Assembly: GCF_026151205.1 (NCBI RefSeq)
Contig: NC_087082.1
Location: forward strand, 5,215,908-5,279,907
DNA length: 64,000 nucleotides
Origin: Bolinopsis microptera
Taxonomy: Eukaryota; Ctenophora; Tentaculata; Lobata; Bolinopsidae
Reading direction: 5' to 3'
The notes below the pieces were generated by a model, which was given only the letters and a program-made list of their open reading frames with translations, was not told the DNA's origin and made no database searches. A program made the position numbers and the translations under genes. Below are positions 1-10,600 of the stretch, one piece after another; positions within the stretch are counted from its first letter, which is position 1; every line of letters begins with the position of its first letter.

Positions 1-231
1 GGGAGTTATAAACTTTAGTGACCTAAAAGGTCATTTATAAGGAGCTCAATGTTGAATCAGCACAGAATATACACCTTGTTAAAGAATCATTATTAATCTA
101 ATGCTGTTTAATTCTACAGTAACTTAATAATTTAAAACAAAACATAATGTGAAAACCGAAAACAAAAAGTAAAATCCCATCTATGGAAGAATTATAACAC
201 CTTCCTAGGGAAATGATATGAACACACTCTT

Positions 232-1940
232 CTATTCTACTTTTTTAATAAAAGGGATAATATTAAGTTCTCCAGGACCATGAGCATAACCACAACTAGA
301 AGCAGACAGATTACAACCTTGGGATGATGTTCATAAAACCAACACGTTTCGACTTCTTTAAAGCTGCGCTGTCATATTTCCTGTTGGGCGTTTTCCGATA
401 GCTGGACTTTTTAGTTTCCTTTGACCAGTCTCTCAGGGAAACCATACCATTTCTAATGGTAAATAACTGATGGAAATTTCTCAAAAACAGTTTGGATACC
501 TCCATTTTGGTCTTTAAGAGCCTCTTCAAAGTCAATGTTTTGTTTGATAGCAGAAATTATTTCTTTCAGATGAATAGATTTGCCTGCAGACCAAGCGGTT
601 TTCTCCTCCCTTAACATCTTGCAGCAGTAAAGAAGCAGTAAAGTTAACTATTCTAGAGCACAGTGTCTTGTCCAATTTGGAACCGTTCCTGATTTTAATG
701 TCTTTGGATCTTACAACACAATTCAAATTACTCTGATTGCCAGAATGCCCCCTGACCACATCAAGGATGAGTTTCTGTTTAATTTTATGATCAGTTTCAG
801 TGTAATATCTTCCTTCGGATACAAAACAAGTTCGTTTAGTAGATGGGATTTTCATTACATCTCGTTGATACTTGAACCCAAAATCAGATATTACTGACTC
901 TACAAAGTCAAATAACAGTGGTATGTGGAGAGAGTAGCGTTTGTTCTAGAGTACTTGGCAGTAAAATTCCACGTGCAGCAGGGTAAGACAAAGAAATCAC
1001 AGTTGTATGAAATCATTGATGCTACATATGGCAACCAAGGGGTAAGTTCATCTGAATGATTTCCTATTAGCCAGTTGTGATCCGAGATTTCATTCCAGCT
1101 CTGAGGGTCAAAAAATTTCTCACACAATTTACTATTAGAAAACAATGTATACCAAATATTTCTGGATTTAACATCTATACCGATGCCACTAAATTTCTCT
1201 TGATTTAGGAGGTAAACAAGAAGCCCATTTCCACAACCTATATCAACAAATTTAACATAGTCTTGAGCATTATCTGCATATCGAGATTTCCAAAGACAGA
1301 TAAGATATGATGCTATACCAATATCTTCATGTATGAATTTACTTGGATCTGTTTGCATGTCCCAAGCATCAAATATGTCTTGGGCATACTTTTCTTTTAG
1401 ATGATTATATGTCAGATAGTATTGTTTAGGACACACAGCAGCATTAGGAGGAGTTTTAAATTTAAAATCATCTGCAGTCAACCATTTAACAACTTTTTGG
1501 ATCTTAAAACTTAAGGAAGAGTTTTCAGGCTGTTTCTCCCATATCTTGGACCTCATCTTAACCTTGCATAGTCCTTTTTCGTAGCACACATATAAGAAAC
1601 AATGAATTTCTTTGCTCACTGAGTCAAACACTGATACTATAAAATTCGATTCTGTCCTAGCGGCAACAAATTTTTGATGATGACCTTTGCTCAAAAGAAC
1701 TTCTCCACTGATTATTATTTCTGGATTGAAGGTGTTTATATCAGAAATTCCAAAGAGTGGACGTTTTAAGAGATCATGAACTAATTCAGGTAGTGCTGGT
1801 TCATTTTCCAGTACACAGTACTTTATGTCTTCAAAAATGAGCTGAGGCCTACTGGAGAGTGTATCAAAGACACTTACAAAGTTTTTAACATCCTGCTGTG
1901 TAACTTCAAAGTCCTTGTCCCCAATTGAGTTCATTGTCAT
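232..1940 (-). CDS. TRMT44: TRMT44-like tRNA (uracil-2'-O-)-methyltransferase, 3' part frameshifted
   Basis: The first 340 or so codons from the ATG at 1940 are open and match the TRM44 family: SAM-binding motif I FVDIGCGNGLLVYLLNQE, then the family signature WLIGNHSDELTPW and FFVLPCC. TRM44 enzymes 2'-O-methylate U44 of tRNA-Ser in the cytoplasm. The remaining family blocks are present but in shifting frames: IPSTKR near 850, GKSIHLKEI near 560, LRNFHQLF plus LRDWSKET near 430-480, and a C-terminal CCCH-type zinc finger (TCWFYEHHP, then CGYAHGP) near 270-345, ending at a TAG at 232-234. Frame changes fall near 945, 608-610, 483-487, 347-349 and 317-318, mostly in short homopolymers. No intron is visible. 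Either the 3' end is a poorly polished assembly region or the copy is decaying; a retrocopy is possible. Family assignment is secure, functionality is not. Confidence 0.82.
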
Positions 1941-3690
1941 GTTGGTAATATACTACACCTGGGCCTGCAAGAGGAAGTTAGAATCAAATTGTAAGCAGTG
2001 TGATTTACAATTTATTATTATTTAAAAAAAAAATGAAATCTTTCAAATCAAACAATTACATACGATTACACAATGGATTAAATTAAAAAATGCATCCTGA
2101 AAGTATATGTAGATTTGCAAACTATTTTTATATGCGCAAAAGACTTAAAATTTCTGTAATTAAACGACTTGTAATTGTGGATCACCAAAACACAGATATC
2201 GAGTGCAGATGCAACTCCTGTACAAGCATGGGCCCAGCCAAAATTAAAATATACCACCACAAATAACCAAAATAATTACCTATCAAATTAATTATCAATC
2301 AGATCATATAATATTTGAGTTGTGAAAGTGCGATGTTAGCAGTTAGTATAGGTGGAATGGAGACAGTTTAAAAGTTGAATATTATGCATCAGCTACCAAA
2401 CATTAGGTATGGATCCTCTTCGATGAGGGAGTGCGCAGAAAAGAAAAGGTACATACACGTTACCTTGTCTACAAATAAAAAGTGAAACTAGCAACGTCAA
2501 TCAAATGAATATGGTTTGTTTCATTGATTTACATCTGTCTCCAAAGAGGCATCCGATTCTGAATCAGTGCTCCTCGTCAAACTTTTCTCACACATGTGAG
2601 CAGTAAGCTTGGATTTAAATTCTGTAACATGGGATCGTTCACATATTATGTAATCACATTTTGGACAATTTTTAATAAGTTTTACACATAGCTTTTGTGT
2701 TAAAATTACAGTAGCGTAATTATTTGGAAACCCCCTCCCCCTCGGCTGATTACGTAATATGTGAACATTGATGAAAACTGGCCACGGGCCTAAATATTAC
2801 ATATCAATCAATTACAATTCGTTAACATTACCAATATTAAAAACTGTCAAAAATATTTAAGAAAGTATTCTCTAGCCAAAGGGCTCAATATTTAAATCTA
2901 AATCTTCAATATTGTCTGGTTTAGGTCGCAACTTGGGCCCTCTGTCCCCCCCCCCTTATCGAAATAACTGTTGTCTTTAATACCTCAAAGCGCAAGCGCT
3001 TTCTAAGATATGTAACTGAGTCTGAATATCTCTGACCCGTTGGAGATTCCATCTTTTGTAATATGTGATCAACCCCATATTATCAACCTCTTTTTTAAAG
3101 AACTTTCGTTTTATTACAATACATATATAATATACAAAATTGGTTTTTTTTCGACCTCTTGAACATTGAATGGAACATGATTCCATTTGGTATGAGTCCT
3201 CATGAAGACACTTTTGGCAAAAGCATTGGTGGTTGTACTGGGTAGTGAATGAAAAAATATATAAAAATATATATATTCTCCCACCAACAAAAATTTATCA
3301 AAACATTATTCTATTTTCAAAAACTTAATCAAACTTCGCAGTGGAATAAAGATTTATAAAACACTTGTCCAATGTCTCTTTATTAGATCTGTTTCGGTTT
3401 TTATTTATTTTTTTAATTTTTTTAATTTTTTTGCACGATTGAAATTATTCAAACAATATACACATAATATAACAATAACCCTATACAAAATTTCTATATA
3501 GAAATTCAATAAAAAATCTTAGAAAATTTCATAAAAACCCTTTGTTGTAGTAGTAAAAGTAGCTAATTCAATTTGTTGGCTCTAAATTAATATCTAAATC
3601 TGATATCTTAACTTTACTACCGCTTTTTATCCCTCTTTCTCCTCAAAGAGCAATTATTGTCGTTCTTAATAAGTCAAGTCTTATTCTTTT
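1941..3690. other. Non-coding or unresolved stretch with two weak coding hints
   Basis: No recognisable gene. On the minus strand about 2530-2790 reads open with a Cys-Cys...His...Cys pattern (NCPKCDYIICERSH, later LTAHMC) ending at a TGA near 2530. Another minus-strand stretch (about 2977-3234) follows a good acceptor-like tract and has closely spaced cysteines (HQCFCQKC). Both could be zinc-finger exon fragments or mobile-element relics; neither can be tied to a gene. A 25-bp stretch at 3446-3470 is repeated exactly at 47295-47319, upstream of the PHD-RT retroelement ORF. Confidence 0.3.
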
Positions 3691-3817
3691 CCTGTGGGGG
3701 TTCCCATTTGTAGCGCGATGGACTACTGGGCCGCGCATCCACTAATGCTTCTCGCAACCTTCTCGAAAGTCTGCCCGAGAGTTAATAGAACTATTAGTAT
3801 TTTCGAAATCAATCTTG

Positions 3818-3920
3818 ACGGATGTTACTCGTCTAAATTTCTTCGAAGTAGCGCGCGCCGCTTTCTTCTCGATGGCACGAGCTACGAAGTAGCGCGCGCC
3901 GGGCCAGATCATTAACAATG
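3818..3920 (+). repeat. Dispersed repeat family B (GCGCGC core), copy 1
   Basis: Starts with a GACGGATGTTACTCGTCTAA-type end, contains TTCTTCGAAGTAGCGCGCGCC and ends in ATTAACAATGG. The same pieces recur at 4297-4391, 4415-4451, 56637-56702 and inverted at 55880-55960. The local GC-rich core stands out against AT-rich flanks. Probably a non-autonomous mobile element fragment; no coding capacity. Confidence 0.6.
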
Positions 3921-4013
3921 GTCAAAGTCAATCCTGTAAAAGTATACTCCTTGTTTAGTAATTTATTTATATTTGTGTTTTTCTTTCCAGACTATCACCG
4001 GTCATGCTAAATT

Positions 4014-4094
4014 TTGTATCACGTGGTGACCCCCACTGTCGCTTCACTATAGGGGGACGATACTTCGTGCGCGGCGGGTCATACAACGTATGAC
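4014..4094 (+). repeat. Dispersed repeat family A (GTATCACG...GTATGAC), copy 1
   Basis: One end reads TGTATCACGTGGTGACCCCC and the other GGGTCATACAACGTATGAC, itself a near-perfect palindrome. Five copies are visible in this window in both orientations, with variable middles. The short length, palindromic ends and dispersal fit a MITE-like family. Confidence 0.65.
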
Positions 4095-4296
4095 GAGCTA
4101 AATTATAATGACATCAGTGTGTTTAAATTAATTGTTGACATCACTCTGTAAACTGTGCGTCTTTGGCGTGTGTCTTGTTGGAATTATGTCTCAATCCTTA
4201 TGCATATCGGTGAGATCATGCGAAGGATCAGGATTGACATCGTGAATCGAGGCGGCGCTCATTCTGTCATTCCACTGAATCTCTATTCGATTCCGC

Positions 4297-4451
4297 TTGA
4301 CGGATGTTACTCGTCTAAATTTCTTCGAAGTAGCGCGCGCCGCTTTCTTCTCGAAATGTTAGCGCGCGCCGGGCCAGATCATTAACAATGGTCAACAATT
4401 AGTGCCACTGCCACGATGTAGCGCGCGCCGGGTTAGTCCATTAACAATGGA
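4297..4451 (+). repeat. Dispersed repeat family B, copies 2 and 3
   Basis: 4297-4391 repeats the family B sequence seen at 3818-3920 with a short internal deletion. A second truncated piece (GTAGCGCGCGCCGGGTTAGT then ATTAACAATGG) follows at 4415-4451, directly before a family A copy. Confidence 0.6.
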
Positions 4452-4480
4452 AAATTCAAGTCCTTGACCACTTTATATTT

Positions 4481-4613
4481 TGTATCACGTCGTGACCCCC
4501 ATTGTCGTTTTACTAAGTGGTTAGTGGAAACAGTTTTTATTTCCCCTGTACCGTTTCTACGATACAGGGGGGGGGGGGGGGGGGGGCTCGTCGGGTTATA
4601 TACAACGTATAAC
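4481..4613 (+). repeat. Dispersed repeat family A, copy 2, with a G20 run
   Basis: Same ends as the copy at 4014-4094 but with a longer middle, including an uninterrupted run of about 20 G at 4567-4586. Confidence 0.65.
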
Positions 4614-4656
4614 AATTTATATTTTTATCTACTAGTACTACTACTAGTACCTGGTA

Positions 4657-4763
4657 CCACTACAGTCTACACACGTCAACGGGTGATACTCGTAAAATAT
4701 TTTTTGGACTCGTCGACGAGTCCAACTCGGTGCGCGTCTTGGTAGTAGGTTATAAACCTACAA
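4657..4763 (-). repeat. Dispersed repeat family C (GTAGGTT...GAGTTGGACTCGTCGACG)
   Basis: The minus strand reads GTAGGTTTATAACCTAC-like palindrome, then a GC-rich block with GAGTTGGACTCGTCGAC and a tail TTTTACGAGTATCACCCGTT. The same order is seen on the plus strand at 55447-55556 and 55718-55800. Confidence 0.55.
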
Positions 4764-4789
4764 CTATACACGCTGCCGAGAACGTTTGA

Positions 4790-5930
4790 TAAGATCGCTT
4801 TTGAATGGTGAAAAATGCTTCAAATAGACTAATTTAATGGCGAATCATTGGATCAAGGAGATGGAAATTCTTACTTTTCCACCACATTTATTCCTTCTAT
4901 AATTATAAAGCGCGACACTTTTTAGAATGTAACCGTGCGTCCTAACAATTTAAACAGTCTTATTTTGGTACAAAATGAGGAATAAATAAAGTTTAACAAC
5001 AGATAAAGGTGAACAAAACAAGTAAGAATAATCACATGATTTAATTATAATACACTTTGCGGTTGCCTATAATACTACGTTCTTTAATATTTTTAATAAT
5101 ACAGTATACACATGTTGAGCGATGGGTTTGGGGTTCGAATCCAATAACAATAGAATGTCATTAACAATAACATAATATCCTTTCACGAACGTTTCATATA
5201 AAATAACAGGGCTATTCATATCATACCTTTTCAAATTAAACGATGGTGCTTGGTGATGATTATTGATAAAGTCGGAGATAATAATGTTATAGATTATAAG
5301 TAAGAAGATAAAATCTTGAGATGTTAACATAGCCCTAAGCCTTTATCGGGTTGGTATCATGGAGCAAAAAGAGATGACACTCCGGCCACAGTATTCATGT
5401 TTATCTTTAATTTGTCCTCTAAAACGAGGTCAAGTTGAACCAAAGGCTTGAAATGCGGTCAACAGGGCCCTCGTTAAACGTTTGATTCAACAATAAAAAC
5501 TAGGATAATATACAGATATTGTGTATATTTCACGGGATTTAATATCTTAACAAAAATTGCATCAATTTATCGTACAAATAACTAACCAAATAATCTTAGC
5601 TATTGATAGCCGACCAGTAAGCCAGTATTTATTATAAAGCTTATGTTAGCTTCCTCGTGCGAGTGTGTTAAACTTAATGAGCCCGGGCGGCAATAGCGAG
5701 ACTAAATCAGTCCTGACAATCATAAACCAATTATATAAATCCTAGAAGACTATTCTGCTCGACTAATGGTAGAAATTTCAGAATATTAGATAGGTCAACG
5801 TAAAGTGTACACTCGCACCTCAGTGACCTTTAATATGTACACAGTGTCCGTAGGGCTACAGGAACAATCTAGTGTTATGTTATGTACATCATGTTGTGGA
5901 GAGGTCACAGGACGCTCGAGGAGGATACAA
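4790..5930. other. Stretch without recognised genes downstream of NRBP
   Basis: AT-rich; nothing coding recognised. It should contain the 3' UTR and poly(A) site of the NRBP-like gene, but I cannot place the cleavage site. Confidence 0.4.
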
Positions 5931-5933
5931 GCA

Positions 5934-6036
5934 TCACGTGACTTGTAAACTAGCACGTGCAATGTGTATCACGTGACTTGTAAAATAGCACGTGCAATGT
6001 GTATCACGTGACTTGTAAATTAGCACGCGCATCACG
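5934..6036. repeat. 34-bp tandem repeat with CACGTG and TCACGTGA motifs, about 3 copies
   Basis: Unit begins ATCACGTGACTTGTAAA and continues with TAGCACGTGCAATGTGT. The array runs into the stop codon of the NRBP-like gene: the TGA at 6032-6034 lies inside a degenerate copy of the ATCACGTG part. Each unit carries E-box type CACGTG palindromes. Confidence 0.85.
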
Positions 6037-6169
6037 TGGACAAACACTCCTCCAGCGACTCCAGTACCATGTCTCTGTCCAGTTTGTTGAGAAGTCCGTA
6101 TTGGATTATCTCGTCTACTAGAGCTCCTGGGTCCTCTTGCTCGTTTATATCCGTACTCATTATACGCAC
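6032..6169 (-). CDS. NRBP1: NRBP-like exon 13 (stop codon)
   Basis: Acceptor TGTGTCAG; encodes DPGALVDEIIQYGLLNKLDR then DMVLESLEECLST and TGA. Matches the NRBP C-terminal helical block (IPELAAELVQLGFISEADQSR, SLLEETL). Confidence 0.88.
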   Translation of the reverse strand: MRIMSTDINEQEDPGALVDEIIQYGLLNKLDRDMVLESLEECLST

Positions 6170-6603
6170 CTGACACAGGGTACCGTGTTTGTTAATTAGT
6201 TAATTAGTTAATTAGTTAACTAGTTAATTAGTTAATTAGTTAATTAGTTAATTAGTTAATTCTATCTCAGATAAATATCAAATCTGAGATTGGGACAAAA
6301 TTTGAATTTAAAGCAATTCTTGAAGCTTCCTATATGCTATATTCACTGGTAAAACTCATTTCATAACATGCTGCATTTAGAAAAATTAATGCTTTATATA
6401 ATAGATGATAAATGGATAGTAATTTCGTACTGATAACAATTATTATTATTGTAAGTAAGTTAGCTAGTTGGTTAATAAGTAAGTTATCTGGCTAGTTAGA
6501 TTGTACGTACCATGTTATCGTTCATCTGGAACTCTAATTTTAGGTGCAGATTCCCACTCACAGCACTAGGGTTTAGCTGACACTTTATACACAGGATCTG
6601 GGA

Positions 6604-6650
<47 letters not shown>

Positions 6651-6893
6651 TTTAGTTAGTTAGTTAGTTAGTTAGTTAGCGAGTTAGTTAGTTAGTTATT
6701 TGGTGAGTTAGTTAGTTAGTTAGTTATTTGGTGAGTTAGTTAGTTATTTAGTTAGTTAGTTAGTTAGTTAGTTAGCGAGTTAGTTAGTTAGTTATTTGGT
6801 GAGTTAGTTAGTTAGTTAGTTATTTGGTGAGTTAGTTAGTTAGTTAGTTAGTTAGTAAGTAAGTTAGTTAGTTAGTTAGTTAGTTATTTGGTG

Positions 6894-6932
<39 letters not shown>

Positions 6933-7000
6933 AAGTTAGTTAGTTAGTAAGTAAGTTAGTTAGTTAGTTAGTTAGTTGGTTCGTTAGCTAGTTAGTTAGC

Positions 7001-7034
<34 letters not shown>

Positions 7035-7579
7035 TTTGGTGAGTTAGTTAGTTAGTTAGTTATTTGGTGAGTTAGTTAGTTAGTTCTCTCTCTCTCTGGT
7101 TTGGTCAACGGTTTCTGGCCTCCTAGTGAAGAGGGAGGCCTTCTCGCCGTGCCCACAGAGTGTGACTCCTGCTAGCCACACTCCAGGACTCCCTAAGTAT
7201 ATACAAAAGCATAGAATAATAGATATCAACGCAACAGACCTCTGGAGTCTCGAAGCTGTTACTACCTTGCTCAGAGCAAACCCACTTCAGATGTTCTTCT
7301 TCGGCGGGCAGGCGAGGGACTTCTGAGCATGGTCCACTGGATATGTGTCACTATCTGAGATAGTCCTGTGTGGATCTAATGTATGATTGTTTATGAGCCT
7401 TGGTGTATGTCCTAGGTGCTTATCCAAATAGATCGTCTCTGTCAAACCTTGTTGACTTTTCCACAAATTTGATAATGTGGTCGAGTTTACTATTGATGAG
7501 TTCCTCAATTGTTAGGATGGGTTTACCAAATATCCTCAATCTAGTTGTCATCAGCTGGATGCATTCACATAGGAAGTGG

Positions 7580-7644
<65 letters not shown>

Positions 7645-10600
7645 AGTGGCGAAACGCTAAATGCACCTTTGTGCCGCTATTATCTATTTCGTGGCTACTA
7701 GCCTTGTGCGCAGCAGGGCGCCGCAGCGTGGATTAACAATTAAGGAATTGGGCGCGAATTTACATACTTTTTGTTCTCATTGACATGGAATAATCAAATA
7801 AAACACTTGAATAAAATAATTTTTCTAAATGAACTCACTGAGTTATTCATTTTCATTTTAAAATGAGAAGCAAAATGAGAAATTAATCTGTTGGTCACGA
7901 AAGACAAAAAACCTAATAGGATGTTATTCTATATCAACAACCCTTGTCTCTGATAATATTACTCATGTTTATAATTGAGAGTTACTCTATTATATATATA
8001 CATTATATTATATTCTAAAGTTAAAGTATATCAAAGATACAAAGTTCGTTCTAAGTAAAACGGCTAGCCTGTCTGTTTGGTCTAATGAGAAACCTATTTT
8101 GGTAGATCCATTGGCACTCAACAACTATGATGACATAGTATCTTGCTGTCCTGCATTGTCAACGTTTTTTATACTGTCTAACATCATAGTCCATTCAAAT
8201 CAAAATATATTAAGCTGAAGTACTTAATTCTACTTTCATATCCAGGAGTTATATTGGTTTTATATTAGCAGATTTAGGTATTATATATAATTATTGTATA
8301 CTATTGTATGTATAAATTATTGAGTAATCCAGTAAACAAAGCTGGTTTTCACTAAAATCATAGCCGGGATTCCACTTGCAGTTTCTAGCCACACCCCCTC
8401 GCTCTAGTAGCTTTGAGGTTACAGTCATCCAACTCCAGAAAATTGTACACAACGTCACTGGGTTAGAAATCTGGGGCATAAGGTTCTGGGGCACGAAGTT
8501 CCGGGGCTAAATATCAGGGGCACGTGCACGGAGTTCTGAGGCACAAAGTTCTGGGGCTAAATATTAGGGGCACGAAGTTCTGGGTAACAAAGTTCTGGGG
8601 AACGAGGTTCTAAGGCTTAATATCAGGGAAACGAAGTTCTGGGGCATAAGGTTCTGGGGCACGAGGTTCTAGGGCTAAATATCAAGGACACGAAGTTCTG
8701 GGGACGACTCAACCTATCAACCCCAGATTCCTTAACACAGCGCTGGTTTCTCAGCCTTTCCTCTCAACTGGAGAACCTCTGAGCCCCTCATCCCTCCATT
8801 TAACTTCAAGTAGTTGACAATGTCTCGCAACTGACCCTTGTCCGCGTTATCCAGAGGAGTAGAGTTCCACCTGTCCACAGGGTTAATATCAACTCCACAT
8901 GTCTTTATGAGGTACTTGATGACTTGGAAGTTGCCCGCACACACCGCCAGATGCAGGGCTGTTCTCTCGTCGTAGTTGGTAGAGTTGAAGTCTACCCCTA
9001 ACCCCATCTGGTTGTGTAGCTCTACCAGGTCACTGCTCAGAGCTGCACTCAACAAGTTACACAGCTCCATCTCCGGGCTCTCATTGTTTTGTTGAAGTCT
9101 CGGGTCTATCTTGTTCAGGTGACCCAGTACTCCGTCAAAGCTGTGGAACGCGTACCTCTCAATCAGCTTCTTAGCAAAGAGAATGCCCTTGTAACTGTTG
9201 CCTAGCTCATCTAGCGGAGGACTCCACACACATATCCCCATAACCCCCGGTATAACAATAAAGATGGAGCCTGCTACCCCAGACTTTGCAGGGAGCCCAA
9301 CATCAAATGTCCACTCTCCTGAGTAGTCGTACATCCCACACGAGCTCATCAGACTCAGAGTGTTCCGTACTGCGTCCGGTGAGATGCACACCTGGGGAGG
9401 TTGGTTGTGACGAGTTAGACCGTGTAGAGACTATAGATCTGGTAATCTGACTCAGATTACCAGATCTCTAGTCTCTACACTATCTCAGATTAAATCTGAG
9501 ATAGTGGGATATTTTGGTAATGCTGAAGTGGTTTTACACGGAGATTTTGCACTTGTATCTGCTGCAATGCGACAAAATGCGACTTAACACCCTAGATAGT
9601 TTACACAGTACCTGTTCAGTAGTAGGACACACTCCTCCATTAGCGATAGTCGCACTAATAACAGCAGCACTGTCACAACTAGCCTCCACACTGCACAGCT
9701 GGAAGTACAGGTCCAGGGTCTCCTTCAGTTTACAATCCTCGGGAAACACCCCCGCTTCCTTGAGGTAGTACCCAATAGCAAAGTTCCTGTCTGCCTCACC
9801 CTTCTCTGAGAGGAAGGTGGCATTGCTGAACCCGACAAACTCTCCCCCTGCCATTTTCTTATACATCTTCTCTGTGTATTCGTACCTGCAGTGTAGGTTA
9901 TAGTATACGCGTACCTGCAGTGTATGTTATGGTGTACGCGTACCTGCAGTGTAGGTTATGGTGTACGCGTACATGCAGTGTAGGTTATAGTGTACGCGTA
10001 CATGCAGTGTAGGTTATAGTGTACGCGTACATGCAGTGTAGGTTATAGTGTACGCGTACCTGCAGTGTAGGTTATAGTGTACGCGTACATGGTTAATAAT
10101 CGTTGCCAATATTAACTTATGTGTGTAAAAAAGAGCTGGTAAACTCTTTAGTCTTTATTACGAGTACCCTACAGAGCAGGTAAACACAAGTTTCCAATGT
10201 GGCTTGAAGCTACACTACATTCAATATTCACAATCATTAGCATAAACAATAGTATAAACATCTAGAATCTAGATTGTTAATAAGTATTAAGCGTACCTGT
10301 CAGCTAGACTGTGGTCCTTCCTCAGTACACTGCAACAACTGATAGCTCCGGGGTTTATCATGGGGTTGTGAGGAAGTCCGTTCTTATCCAGTGCTATCTG
10401 ATTAAACCCTAACCCACTTGGCTCCTTGCCAAGAAACTGGTGCACATACTCCTCACCGTGCTCGGTAACGTTTATAGCGTAGTTCAGAGCCTTGCTGCAG
10501 GACTGTATACAGAAGGGGATGTTCACGTCCCCTATAGAGTACCTCTGCCCGTCTACAGTGCACACTGATATACCGAAGCAGTCTGGGTTTGCACGTGCAA

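Noticed and set aside
4656-4770. Hammerhead-ribozyme-like core around CTCGTCGACGAGTCC
   Set aside because: The conserved CUGAUGA and GAAA core boxes are not present in workable positions; better explained as the palindromic centre of a dispersed repeat.
5100-5145. Possible tRNA gene because of GGTTCGAATCC
   Set aside because: Only the T-arm-like B-box is present; no D-arm, anticodon stem or acceptor stem can be paired around it.
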